From positions 1 to 35,501 of the forward strand of contig JBOGJG010000166.1 in NCBI GenBank assembly GCA_050747825.1: a stretch of 35,501 nt of DNA. Direction: 5' to 3'. Under the pieces are notes generated by a model that was not told the origin of the DNA, did not search any database, and saw nothing but the letters and a program-made list of their open reading frames with translations. A program made the position numbers and the translations under genes. This stretch comes from JBOGJG01 sp050747825. GTDB taxonomy: Bacteria; Acidobacteriota; UBA6911; RPQK01; JBOGJG01. Below are positions 22,789 to 31,057 of the stretch, piece by piece. The first letter of the stretch is position 1. Each line of letters starts with the position of its first letter.

Positions 22789-23490
22789 ATGGCTGGAAGT
22801 AAAAAGCTTTTGATTTTTGATTGCGACGGCGTGCTGGTGGACAGCGAGGTCATTTCGATTCGAGTCGAGGTGGAGGAGCTGAATCGTCTGGGCTGTGAGG
22901 TCTCCGCGCAGGAATATCTCGATGCCAGCTTGGGCCGGCATGAGGAAGATAGGATTTTCAAGGCTCTGGCCGACGCTCATGGGGTGACGCTCCCGGCCGA
23001 TTTTCTGGCTCGAACGCGAGCCAAGCTGGACGAGTGCTTTGCCCGGGAGTTGCGTCCAATCGAAGGAGTTGAAGAAAGCCTGCGCCTACTCCCCTTCCCC
23101 AAATGCGTGGCCTCCAGCAGCCGCCTGGAACGGCTCAAGCAAGTGCTCAGCATGACTGGACTGGATCGCTACTTCAATGGAAATATTTTCAGCGCTTCCC
23201 AGGTAGCAAGGGGGAAGCCTCATCCCGATTTATTCTTGAAGGCCGCCCAGGACATGAACACGGACCCCAAGGATTGCCTGGTCATCGAAGACAGCCCGGT
23301 CGGCATCCAGGCCTCATTGGCTGCGGGAATGCAGGCAATCGGTTTCACAGGCGGCGGTCATTGCAACGCCGCCCTGGCGGAAAAACTCCGCCGGGCCGGC
23401 TGCCGGAATCTGTTTAGCGATATGAGAGATCTTCCCAAGTTTTGCCACGGATTACACGGAGGACCCAGCAAGATCGGCATCAATCCGTGA
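22789..23490 (+). CDS. HAD superfamily sugar-phosphatase/phosphomutase-like hydrolase
   Basis: This is a subfamily IA HAD protein of 233 residues. Motif I FDCDGVLVDSE (D11 nucleophile, D13), a cap helix with SLGRHEEDRIF, motif II VASSSR, motif III GKPHPDLFLKAAQ and motif IV VIEDSPVGIQASLAAGM resemble YieH/GS1-type phosphatases and beta-phosphoglucomutase. The C-terminal 17 residues after MRDLP are encoded by an inverted repeat (23444-23500) and are not family sequence. It lies upstream of the ROK-like and PIG-L genes, consistent with carbohydrate metabolism. Confidence 0.86.
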   Translation: MAGSKKLLIFDCDGVLVDSEVISIRVEVEELNRLGCEVSAQEYLDASLGRHEEDRIFKALADAHGVTLPADFLARTRAKLDECFARELRPIEGVEESLRLLPFPKCVASSSRLERLKQVLSMTGLDRYFNGNIFSASQVARGKPHPDLFLKAAQDMNTDPKDCLVIEDSPVGIQASLAAGMQAIGFTGGGHCNAALAEKLRRAGCRNLFSDMRDLPKFCHGLHGGPSKIGINP

Positions 23491-23500
23491 AATCCGTGGC
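23444..23500. repeat. Inverted repeat overlapping the HAD stop codon
   Basis: GCCACGGATTACACGGA (23444-23460) faces TCCGTGAAATCCGTGGC (23484-23500), matching at 16 of 17 positions. The HAD TGA stop lies in the right arm, and the next gene starts 17 bp later. The unit resembles a 9-bp word (CACGGATTA) rather than the heptamers elsewhere. Confidence 0.9.
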
Positions 23501-23517
23501 TCAATATAGGACCGTCA

Positions 23518-24921
23518 ATGAAAACCGAGCCGTTGATCCGCGTCAGGCCTAAATTCAGACCCGTTCTCCACCCCGAGTTCGTCCCGGCCGTTCTGTGGAA
23601 TCGTGCCTACCGGGAAGCCGTTGGTGAGAATGGGCGGGGCAGCGATCTGGCAGTGGCCGTAGAGCGGGGAGACGGCACGGTTTCCGTGGTGCACACGCGA
23701 ATTTTGCCTCATGAGGGAGAGGCCGTCGCTGCCAACCAGTTGTACGTCGAACGCCTGGTGAAATTCCTCCTCTGGCAGAGAGGCGGCTACAAAGTCATCG
23801 TGGCCGGGAATTTCGAGCTCGGCGCCTTTATTGCCGGCATGTACTCGGCACAAGGCAAACGCGCCTTCGATCACCAGATTATGGGCGAAAGGATCTACAG
23901 CCGTCCCATGACGGTTCAAAGCGTGCCACTCGATAAGGCGCCTGAGGAGAATGAGATCTCCCGCGCCCTGGGCGGGCACCTGGACGGCTGCCGCGTCGGC
24001 TTCGATCTGGGTGGCAGTGATCGCAAATGTGCCGCGCTGATTGAGGGAGAGGTCGTGCACAGCGAGGAAGTGGTCTGGGACCCATACTTTAAAGAAGACC
24101 CGCAGTGGCACCTGAAAGAAATTAACGATTCTTTGGAACGAGCGGCTGCCAAGCTGCCTCGTGTGGACGCTATCGGCGGAAGCGCAGCCGGCGTTTACGT
24201 CAATAACGAGGTGAGGGTCGCTTCTATTTTTCGCGGTGTGCCGCCCGAGCTGTTCGAAGGGCGCGTCCGACCCCTTTTTCTTGAGCTGCAGAAAAAATGG
24301 GGCAATGTCCCCTTCGTGGTGGCCAATGACGGCGACGTTACGGCGCTGGCCGGCGCCATGTCGATCAAGGACAATGCCGTGCTGGGTGTGGCCATGGGGA
24401 CCAGCCTGGCGGCGGGCTATGTCAATTCTCGAGGGCACATTACCAACTGGCTCAATGAGCTGGCTTTTGCGCCCGTCGATTTTCACCCCCAGGCGCCGGT
24501 CGATGAGTGGTCCGGGGACGGAGGAGTGGGGGCCCAGTACTTCTCCCAGCAGGCGGTGGGCCGGCTTGTCCCTGTGGCGGGAATCGAGCTTCCTTCAGAG
24601 ATGCCCCTGCCGGAAAAACTCATTGAAGTCCAGAAATTGGTGGAAGCGGGCGCCGATCGCGCGCCCAAGATTTATGAGACCATCGGTGTATATTTAGGAT
24701 ATGCCGTCGCTCTTTACGCCGAATTTTATGAAGTGCGGCACCTGCTGGTACTGGGGAGGGTTTTGAGCGGCGCCGGAGGCGAGCTCATCGTTGCAACGGC
24801 GCGGCAGGTTCTTCTTGGGGAATTTCCCGAGGTGGCGGAGAAAGTCCGGCTGCATATGCCGGGAGAGCAGGAAAAGCGGCTCGGGCAGGCGGTGGCGGCA
24901 GCGACGCTACCCGGACTTTAA
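23518..24921 (+). CDS. Long ROK-like kinase lacking the zinc motif
   Basis: In this 467-residue protein the second half (about 157-460) is ROK-like: GFDLGGSDRKCAAL (161-174) as phosphate loop, AIGGSAAGV, the catalytic ANDGDVTALAGAM (N270, D271) and GVAMGTSLAAGYV. The first 155 residues are an extension with no recognised domain; it has alternating strands and helices. Where ROK proteins have GH followed by CxCGxxGCxE, this one has PVDEWSGDGGVGAQYFSQ, without cysteines. The zinc site is therefore gone. Flanking HAD and PIG-L genes suggest a sugar or amino-sugar substrate, but that is inference. The start after the repeat has no clear Shine-Dalgarno. Confidence 0.75.
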   Translation: MKTEPLIRVRPKFRPVLHPEFVPAVLWNRAYREAVGENGRGSDLAVAVERGDGTVSVVHTRILPHEGEAVAANQLYVERLVKFLLWQRGGYKVIVAGNFELGAFIAGMYSAQGKRAFDHQIMGERIYSRPMTVQSVPLDKAPEENEISRALGGHLDGCRVGFDLGGSDRKCAALIEGEVVHSEEVVWDPYFKEDPQWHLKEINDSLERAAAKLPRVDAIGGSAAGVYVNNEVRVASIFRGVPPELFEGRVRPLFLELQKKWGNVPFVVANDGDVTALAGAMSIKDNAVLGVAMGTSLAAGYVNSRGHITNWLNELAFAPVDFHPQAPVDEWSGDGGVGAQYFSQQAVGRLVPVAGIELPSEMPLPEKLIEVQKLVEAGADRAPKIYETIGVYLGYAVALYAEFYEVRHLLVLGRVLSGAGGELIVATARQVLLGEFPEVAEKVRLHMPGEQEKRLGQAVAAATLPGL

Positions 24922-24936
24922 AGTGCAGGGGTTTTG

Positions 24937-24968
24937 GGCCAACGAATCACACCAATCACACGAATGAA
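24937..24968. repeat. Dispersed GGGCCA plus ACGAATCAC nonamer repeat, copy 1
   Basis: GGGCCA is followed by three 9-bp units (ACGAATCAC, ACCAATCAC, ACGAATGAA). About 30 bp is identical to 33685-33714 except at one base. It sits in the 56-bp gap between the ROK-like and PIG-L genes, and its tail overlaps the likely ribosome-binding region of the latter. Confidence 0.93.
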
Positions 24969-24977
24969 GGATTGAGG

Positions 24978-25826
24978 ATGAAATTTCAAAGTTCCAAGGC
25001 TGATTTTTTCGTCCCCGACGGACTGGAAGAGATCAGTGCCCTGTCGCGTACCACTCACCTGTGCATCGGCGCCCATCAGGACGATATCGAGATCATGGCT
25101 TACCACGGCATTGCCGAGTGCTTCCGCCGATCCGATCGCTGGATGAGCGGCGTGATCGTCACGGACGGATCAGGAAGCGCTCGGACCGGCATCTATGGAA
25201 ACTACAGCGACGAGCAGATGCAGGAAGTCAGGCAGCAGGAGCAACGCAAGGCGGCCGTGATCGGCGAGTATGCAGCGCAGGTGCAACTGGCTTACCCCAG
25301 CTCAATCGTCAAAGACAGCAACCAGACCCAGGTGGTGGATGACTTGTTGTCAATTCTTGCAACGGCAAAGCCGGAAGTGCTTTACCTGCACAACCCTGCC
25401 GACAAGCACGACACCCATATTGCCGTTCTGGCCCGCTCACTGGCGGCCCTGCGGCGCCTTTCCGCTGAGGAGCGGCCGCGCCAGGTTTACGGCTGTGAAG
25501 TGTGGAGGGATCTGGACTGGCTGGTCGATGAAGCCAAAGAAGTGCTGCCTGTTTCGGCCTATCCCAATATGGCCACGGCGCTCGTGGGGGTTTTCGACTC
25601 CCAAATCAGCGGCGGAAAGCGCTATGATTTGGCCACCTCGGGCCGGCGACTGGCCAACGCCACCTATTTTGCTTCCCACGCTACCGACCAGGAATCAGCG
25701 CTCACCTTTGCCCTCGACCTGACTCCGCTGATTCGCGATGACCAGCTCTCGCTGAGCGACTTCACCCTGCGCCTGATCGATCGGTTCAAAGACGACGTCG
25801 AAAGCCGCATCCAGCGGCTGAGCTGA
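24978..25826 (+). CDS. PIG-L/LmbE family deacetylase
   Basis: PIG-L enzymes remove N-acetyl groups from GlcNAc-type substrates using zinc. The 282-residue protein has the metal motif as GAHQDDIE (H33, D35, D36), with Q where most have P, and the second part KHDTHIAV (H144, H147). ATG 24978 is chosen, with GAAGG and GAGG purine runs just before it; a TTG at 24972 is also in frame. It follows the ROK-like gene and precedes DUF885, all on the plus strand. The substrate could be an amino-sugar conjugate. Confidence 0.87.
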   Translation: MKFQSSKADFFVPDGLEEISALSRTTHLCIGAHQDDIEIMAYHGIAECFRRSDRWMSGVIVTDGSGSARTGIYGNYSDEQMQEVRQQEQRKAAVIGEYAAQVQLAYPSSIVKDSNQTQVVDDLLSILATAKPEVLYLHNPADKHDTHIAVLARSLAALRRLSAEERPRQVYGCEVWRDLDWLVDEAKEVLPVSAYPNMATALVGVFDSQISGGKRYDLATSGRRLANATYFASHATDQESALTFALDLTPLIRDDQLSLSDFTLRLIDRFKDDVESRIQRLS

Positions 25827-25851
25827 GGCGGATCAGGTAAAATATCCGTTC

Positions 25852-27612
25852 ATGAGAACACTAATCCTCCTATTGGCCTTGCCGCTGGTCTTGCAGGCGG
25901 CCCCCCAAACCCAAGACGAAGCCCCCCGAGAGCTATGGAAACTTTTCGAAGAAGAGTGGGAATACCGGCTGAAGGAAAGCCCCATTTTTGCTTCCAGCCT
26001 GGGAGATAAGCGTTACAACGATCGCTGGCCCGACATCAGCCTGGCCGCTTTCGAGCGCCGGCATCGGCATGATCGGGAAGTTCTGGAAAAGCTGAAAAAG
26101 ATCGATTACGAAAGCCTTTCCGCGGCCGACCAACTCAATTATCGGCTCTTTCAGGACAGCCGGGAAATGGAAGTGGAAGGTTTTCAGTATCGCGGCTACC
26201 TGATCCCGCTGGATCAGCGCGGAGGGGTTCAGACGGACAATGAGGTAGCCGATTACATCAGCTTTTCTCGAGTGACTGATTATGAGGACTGGGTGGCTCG
26301 GCTCCAGTCGTTCCCCGGCTACATGGACCAGACGATCGTCCTCATGAAAGAGGGCATCCGCCTGGGGATGCTCCACCCCAGCGTGATCATGGAGCGGGTC
26401 CCTGATCAGATTGACTCGCAAATCGTGGAAGATCCAACCGCCAGTCCGTTCTTCAAGCCCTTTGAGAGCCTGAGTATCCCAAACATCACTGAAGCCGAGA
26501 GAGACCGTCTCATCGCCGAGGCTCGCCAGGCTATTTCGCAACAGGTCGTACCCGCTTTTAAAGAATTCTCGAAATTTTTTCAGGAAGAATATCTAACTGC
26601 TTCTTATGACCAAGTGGGAGCCTGGCAGCGGCCTCAGGGCCGGCAGATGTACGCTTACCTGACCCGCGCCTTCACCACGACGGACCTCACTCCCGAGCAA
26701 ATCCACCAGATTGGGCAAAACGAGGTCCGGCGCATTCGCGGCCAGATGGAGAAGATTATCCGGCAGGTCGACTTTCAGGGAAGCTTTGACGAATTTCTGC
26801 ATTTCCTTCGCACCGATCCGCGCTTTTATTACGAGACTCCCGAGGAGTTGCTGGAAGCCTATCGAGCCATCAGCAAGCGTATCGACCCGACGCTGGTCAG
26901 GCTTTTTGGAAAGCTGCCCCGCATGCCTTACGGCGTCCAACCGATTCCCGACAACATCGCACCCGATACCACCACGGCTTACTACCGTCCGCCGTCCGCC
27001 GACGGTTCGCGGGCGGGCACTTATTTTGTCAATCTCTACCAGCCCGAGACCCGGCCCAAGTACGAAATGGAAGCGCTTTCGGTCCATGAAGCGGTCCCCG
27101 GACACCACCTTCAGATCGCGCTGGCTATGGAATTGAGCAACTTCCCCAATTTCCGCCGCTATGACGGCTACACGGCTTTTGTTGAAGGGTGGGGACTTTA
27201 CTCGGAAAGCCTGGGGGAGGAATTGGGGCTCTATCAGGACCCTTACTCCAAATTCGGACAGCTCACCTATGAGATGTGGCGGGCCGTACGTCTGGTGGTG
27301 GACACGGGCATGCACCACTTCAAGTGGACACGCCAACAGTCTATCGACTTCTTCAAGAGCAACGCCGCCAAGAGCGAGCAGGACATTGTCAACGAGATCG
27401 ACCGTTACATTGCCTGGCCCGGACAGGCTCTGGCGTATAAGATGGGTGAGCTCAAGCTCAAGGAACTGCGGGCCCTGGCCGAAAAAGAACTGGGAGAACG
27501 CTTCGACATCCGCGCCTTTCATGACACCGTCCTGGGGAACGGGGCGGTACCGCTGGATGTGCTGGAAGCAAAGGTGAAGGAGTGGATGGGGGAAGTGAAA
27601 CATGAGAAGTGA
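25852..27612 (+). CDS. Exported DUF885 family metallo-hydrolase
   Basis: This 586-residue protein starts with a signal peptide (MRTLILLLALPLVLQAAPQ), so it acts in the periplasm or outside. The DUF885 (PF05960) domain covers most of the rest, with the gluzincin-like motif VHEAVPGHHLQ (H412, E413, H418) and a downstream YTAFVEGWGLYSESLGEE that supplies another acidic ligand. The family is thought to be peptidase-like, but its substrates are poorly known. The final residues VKHEK and the stop fall in a GTGAAAC heptamer repeat that leads into the rarA start. Confidence 0.87.
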   Translation: MRTLILLLALPLVLQAAPQTQDEAPRELWKLFEEEWEYRLKESPIFASSLGDKRYNDRWPDISLAAFERRHRHDREVLEKLKKIDYESLSAADQLNYRLFQDSREMEVEGFQYRGYLIPLDQRGGVQTDNEVADYISFSRVTDYEDWVARLQSFPGYMDQTIVLMKEGIRLGMLHPSVIMERVPDQIDSQIVEDPTASPFFKPFESLSIPNITEAERDRLIAEARQAISQQVVPAFKEFSKFFQEEYLTASYDQVGAWQRPQGRQMYAYLTRAFTTTDLTPEQIHQIGQNEVRRIRGQMEKIIRQVDFQGSFDEFLHFLRTDPRFYYETPEELLEAYRAISKRIDPTLVRLFGKLPRMPYGVQPIPDNIAPDTTTAYYRPPSADGSRAGTYFVNLYQPETRPKYEMEALSVHEAVPGHHLQIALAMELSNFPNFRRYDGYTAFVEGWGLYSESLGEELGLYQDPYSKFGQLTYEMWRAVRLVVDTGMHHFKWTRQQSIDFFKSNAAKSEQDIVNEIDRYIAWPGQALAYKMGELKLKELRALAEKELGERFDIRAFHDTVLGNGAVPLDVLEAKVKEWMGEVKHEK

Positions 27613-27698
27613 AACGTGAAACGAGACGAGAAGACTCTTTTCCCTCTGGCAGCCGAGCCCGAAAGCCTCAGGCCTCAGGCCTCGGGCCTCGGGCCTGG
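27595..27698. repeat. Two heptamer clusters across the DUF885/rarA junction
   Basis: From 27595 the 7-bp units are GTGAAAC, ATGAGAA, GTGAAAC, GTGAAAC, GAGACGA. From 27665 to 27698 they are GCCTCAG, GCCTCAG, GCCTCGG, GCCTCGG, GCCTGG. The first cluster holds the DUF885 stop and the rarA GTG start. The second is translated as part of the RarA N-terminus (SLRPQASGLGPG). Confidence 0.93.
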
Positions 27699-28992
27699 TT
27701 CCGGCCTCCGGCGGGAACCCCTCGCCGACCGGATGCGGCCGCGCCGTCTGGAGGACATCGTGGGCCAGGATCACCTGCTGGGTGAGGGAAAGATCTTGCG
27801 CCAGATCATCCTCTCCGACGAGATTCCCTCGATGATCTTCTGGGGACCTCCCGGAGTGGGTAAGACCACGTTGGCGGAGGTGATTGCGCGCCACACCAAG
27901 TCGCACTTTGTCGCCATTAGCGCGGTTTTGTCTGGAATCAAGGAGGTGAAAAAGGTTATTGAGGAGGCGGAATACCAGCGCCGCACTTCCGGCTCCCGCC
28001 TGATCCTCTTTGTGGATGAGCTTCACCGCTTCAATAAGGCTCAGCAGGATGCTTTTTTGCCGCATGTGGAAAAGGGCACCATCATTCTGATCGGCGCCAC
28101 TACGGAGAATCCCTCCTTTGAGGTGATCTCGCCGCTACTCTCGCGCAGCCGGGTCTTTACGCTGCGCGCGCTCAATGATGACCAAGTCCTGATGATCCTG
28201 AAACGCGCGCTCTCAGACCAGGAAAACGGACTGGGCGACTGGAACTTGGAAGTGGAGGAGGAAGCCCTCTCCCGCATTTCCCTCTTTGCCAACGGCGATG
28301 CGCGCATGGCTCTCAACACTCTGGAGATCGCGGCGCATCTGGCCGTAGGCTCGGATGAGCGGCGGATCAGCCTGGCGGCGATCCAAGAGGCGCTGCAGAA
28401 GAAATCCCTGCTTTACGACAAAGCGGGCGAGGAACATTACAACCTGATCTCAGCGCTCCACAAATCGCTGCGCAACAGCGACGCGGACGCCGCGCTCTAT
28501 TGGCTGGTCCGCATGCTGGAAGCGGGAGAGGACCCGCTCTATATCGCGCGCCGCCTGGTTCGTTTCGCCTCCGAAGACGTGGGAGCAGCCGATCCGGCTG
28601 CTCTAAGTCATGCCCTGGCGGCCATGCAGGCGGTGGATTTTATCGGACTCCCCGAGGGGAAGCTGGCGCTGGCTCAACTGGCCGTCTACCTGGCCCAGGC
28701 CCCCAAATCCAATGCCGTCTACGAAGCCTACACGCGGGCTCGGCAGGATGTGGAGCGGACGCGCAATGAGCCTGTTCCGCTGCATTTGAGAAACGCCCCA
28801 ACCGGTCTCATGAAGGAGCTGGGCTATGGAAAAGACTACCGCTACGCCCATGACGAGAAGAAGCGTGTCGCTGATATGGAGTGCCTCCCCGAGAATCTGA
28901 AAGGCCGCAGCTATTACCAGCCCACGGAGGAAGGTTTCGAGAAGGCCATCAAAGCGCGCCTGGAGGAAGTTCGAAAGGCGAAGAAGCGGTAA
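27616..28992 (+). CDS. rarA: Replication-associated recombination protein A (AAA+ ATPase)
   Basis: RarA (MgsA) acts at stalled replication forks with SSB. The 458-residue protein has PLADRMRPRRLEDIVGQDHLLG, Walker A GPPGVGKTT (77-85), Walker B LILFVDELHRFN (D134, E135), sensor IGATTENPSF, and the C-terminal tetramerisation domain with YDKAGEEHYNLISALHKSLR and DPLYIARRLVRFASEDVG. The start is GTG 27616; no other start lies between it and the conserved PLADR. The N-terminal segment before PLADR (34 residues) is longer than I recall for the family and contains repeat-encoded sequence (about 17-31). A heptamer insertion in a coding region is the likely cause. Confidence 0.93.
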   Translation: MKRDEKTLFPLAAEPESLRPQASGLGPGSGLRREPLADRMRPRRLEDIVGQDHLLGEGKILRQIILSDEIPSMIFWGPPGVGKTTLAEVIARHTKSHFVAISAVLSGIKEVKKVIEEAEYQRRTSGSRLILFVDELHRFNKAQQDAFLPHVEKGTIILIGATTENPSFEVISPLLSRSRVFTLRALNDDQVLMILKRALSDQENGLGDWNLEVEEEALSRISLFANGDARMALNTLEIAAHLAVGSDERRISLAAIQEALQKKSLLYDKAGEEHYNLISALHKSLRNSDADAALYWLVRMLEAGEDPLYIARRLVRFASEDVGAADPAALSHALAAMQAVDFIGLPEGKLALAQLAVYLAQAPKSNAVYEAYTRARQDVERTRNEPVPLHLRNAPTGLMKELGYGKDYRYAHDEKKRVADMECLPENLKGRSYYQPTEEGFEKAIKARLEEVRKAKKR

Positions 28993-29045
28993 GCACATGG
29001 CTTGCAATTATTACGTTTTGGCGTCGAAAGTGGTAGATTAAAAGA

Positions 29046-30215
29046 GTGTTCCGTACCGTATACCGCCTGCCTTTCACGCTGCTGGGAATACCGGTCCTTT
29101 TGGATTTCAGCTTCCTGATCATCCTGCCTTTGCTGGCCTGGGTGATTGGCAACAACGTGGCGCTTTACATCCAGTTGTTTGACCTGCCGGTAAATCCCGG
29201 GCCTTTGACCGAAGGCTGGATGCCCTATCTGATCGGCCTGATTGCGGCACTGGGTCTCTTCATCAGCGTGGTCATTCATGAGCTGGGGCACTCGGTTGTC
29301 GGAAAGAGCTACGGTCTGAAAATCAAGAACATTACGCTCTGGATCCTGGGCGGAATGGCCCAGTTCGAGAAGATGCCCCACCAGCCAGGGGGTGAGGCCC
29401 TGATGGCCATTGCCGGTCCAATCACCAGTTTTCTCATCGCGGGCGCCTGCTGGCTGGCTTTTCAGGCCATTCCGTCCGGCATGGCCGTGCTCCAGTTCGT
29501 GTTGGCCTACCTGATGTGGATGAACGTAATTCTGGCGGTCTTCAATCTCATTCCGGCCCTTCCCCTGGACGGAGGCCGCGTCCTTCGCTCTCTGCTGGCT
29601 CTGCGCATGCCCTATCTCAAGGCGACCCAGATCTCCGCGGGCGTGAGCAAGCTTCTGGCGGTCGTCCTGGGTATCTTCGCCATCATGAGTTTCAATATTA
29701 TCCTCATGGCCATCGCGTTTTTCATCTACATGGCCGTGAGCGGAGAGTCCCAACTGGCCATGGTGGCCGAGACTTTAAACGGCATCCGCGTAAAAGACCT
29801 GATGACCACTCGAGTCAAAACCGTGCCCCCCGATATGCGCGTGAGCGAGCTGATGAAAAAGATGCTCACGGATCATCACCTCGGATACCCTGTCGTCGAT
29901 CAGTCGGGGAATCTTGCCGGAATCGTCACCCTGAGCGACGTGCAAAAGCTTGGCGAATCTCACGAGGACCATGGCAATGTGCCCGTAAGCCAGATCATGT
30001 CCAGCGATCTCAACACCATCGGCGAGAGAAACACTGCCCTGGAAGCCTTTCATCGCATCAACCAGAATAGCTTCGGACGACTGATCGTCGTCGATTCCTC
30101 CGGCCGTCTCATCGGCATCATCAGCAAGACCGACCTGATACGGGCCATCCAGGTCCAGACAGTCGGGTTCTCCCTGGATCAGCCGGTTAAAATAAGCACG
30201 AGGCGCGAGGCCTGA
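29046..30215 (+). CDS. M50-family site-2 protease with two CBS domains
   Basis: This is an intramembrane metalloprotease of 389 residues. Six or so transmembrane helices lie in residues 1-235, with the zinc motif HELGH (H78-H82) and the third ligand in NLIPALPLDGGRVLRS (D175). A C-terminal CBS pair follows: VKDLMTTRVKTVPPDMRVSE with VDQSGNLAGIVTLSDV, then VSQIMSSDLNTI with VDSSGRLIGIISKTDL. CBS domains bind adenosine nucleotides and may gate proteolysis. The GTG start gives the usual short N-terminus. The last codons (REA) and stop are in a GAGGCC-TGA-GGCCTC hairpin. Confidence 0.9.
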   Translation: MFRTVYRLPFTLLGIPVLLDFSFLIILPLLAWVIGNNVALYIQLFDLPVNPGPLTEGWMPYLIGLIAALGLFISVVIHELGHSVVGKSYGLKIKNITLWILGGMAQFEKMPHQPGGEALMAIAGPITSFLIAGACWLAFQAIPSGMAVLQFVLAYLMWMNVILAVFNLIPALPLDGGRVLRSLLALRMPYLKATQISAGVSKLLAVVLGIFAIMSFNIILMAIAFFIYMAVSGESQLAMVAETLNGIRVKDLMTTRVKTVPPDMRVSELMKKMLTDHHLGYPVVDQSGNLAGIVTLSDVQKLGESHEDHGNVPVSQIMSSDLNTIGERNTALEAFHRINQNSFGRLIVVDSSGRLIGIISKTDLIRAIQVQTVGFSLDQPVKISTRREA

Positions 30216-30232
30216 GGCCTCTTCTTGCTTTC
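30207..30232 (+). terminator. Probable intrinsic terminator after the M50 gene
   Basis: GAGGCC, loop TGA, GGCCTC, followed by TTCTTGCTTTC. The loop is the stop codon region of the protease gene, and the U run is interrupted. The stem word is the same GGCCT family seen at 11108 and 27665. Confidence 0.5.
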
Positions 30233-30253
30233 TCCTTCCGCTGTCGTTATGTT
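30225..30253 (+). promoter_or_regulatory. Weak promoter candidate for the otsB operon
   Basis: TTGCTT (30225-30230) and TATGTT (30248-30253) are separated by 17 bp, with the otsB ATG ten bases after the -10. It would give a nearly leaderless transcript. Match to consensus is only moderate; the position after a terminator hairpin is the best argument. Confidence 0.3.
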
Positions 30254-30262
30254 AAAACCGAA

Positions 30263-31057
30263 ATGCAGGTTTTGAACGCGAGTGTAGACCTGGATGCCTT
30301 TTTCGCTCATCTGGGTCGGGTCGCTCGCCCGGTGCTGCTGCTCGACTACGACGGAACGTTGGCTCCCTTTCAGGTCGATCGATCTCAGGCTTTTCCCTAC
30401 CCCGAGGCTCGCGAGCGCGTGGAGAAGATCGTGCAAAGTGGAGCCACTCGCCTGGTTTTAATCAGCGGCCGTTCTACAGCGGATCTGATTCCGCTTTTGA
30501 ACATCCAGCCGCTTCCGGAGATTTGGGGAACTCACGGCCGTGAGCGGCTTCTGGCGGACGGCAGCTACCAACTCGGGCAGATCCCGGAGAAAGAATCGCA
30601 GGCTCTGCAACAGGCCTGCCAATGGGTGCAAAATCAAGGGCTTTCCGATCGCTGTGAAAGCAAGCCGGGATCGACTGCCTTTCACACTCGCGGCATGGAT
30701 CCGGAGGCGAGCGCGAGCTTAACAGGCAAAGTAAGGAGAAAGTGGTCCGAGATCGCCGGCGCGGGCGATCTCGAGCTTCACGACTTCGATGGAGGAATCG
30801 AACTGCGTGTCCCGGGCAAGGAGAAGGGAGATGCTGTCAGCACTATTCTATCGGAGGCTGAAGAGGAGGTGTCGGCCGCTTATCTGGGGGACGATCTGAC
30901 CGACGAGGATGCCTTTCGAGCTATCGAGGGACGAGGGCTGAGTGTTCTGGTCAGGGGAGATTTTCGCCCCACGGCGGCCGATTTGTGGCTGCAGCCACCC
31001 GGAGAACTATTCACGTTTCTTGATAGGTGGATAGAGGCAACTAGAGGTGAATCATGA
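30263..31057 (+). CDS. otsB: Trehalose-6-phosphate phosphatase OtsB
   Basis: OtsB dephosphorylates trehalose 6-phosphate to trehalose. The 264-residue HAD-type enzyme has motif I LLLDYDGTLAPF (D28, D30), motif II LVLISGR, WGTHGRE, and the C-terminal YLGDDLTDEDAFRAI metal motif. The small C2 cap lies at about 110-190. It is the first gene of an operon with mscS and otsA; its TGA overlaps the mscS start as ATGA. Trehalose protects against osmotic and desiccation stress. Confidence 0.95.
   Translation: MQVLNASVDLDAFFAHLGRVARPVLLLDYDGTLAPFQVDRSQAFPYPEARERVEKIVQSGATRLVLISGRSTADLIPLLNIQPLPEIWGTHGRERLLADGSYQLGQIPEKESQALQQACQWVQNQGLSDRCESKPGSTAFHTRGMDPEASASLTGKVRRKWSEIAGAGDLELHDFDGGIELRVPGKEKGDAVSTILSEAEEEVSAAYLGDDLTDEDAFRAIEGRGLSVLVRGDFRPTAADLWLQPPGELFTFLDRWIEATRGES

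Noticed and set aside
23515..24486. 323-residue minus-strand ORF
   Set aside because: It is the antisense shadow of the ROK-like gene, whose catalytic motifs are intact on the plus strand.
26593..28065. 490-residue minus-strand ORF
   Set aside because: It is antisense to DUF885 and rarA, which have clear family motifs; the translation shows no recognisable domain.
28914..29753. 279-residue minus-strand ORF rich in His, Gln and Asp
   Set aside because: It is antisense to the M50 protease gene, which has HELGH and CBS motifs.
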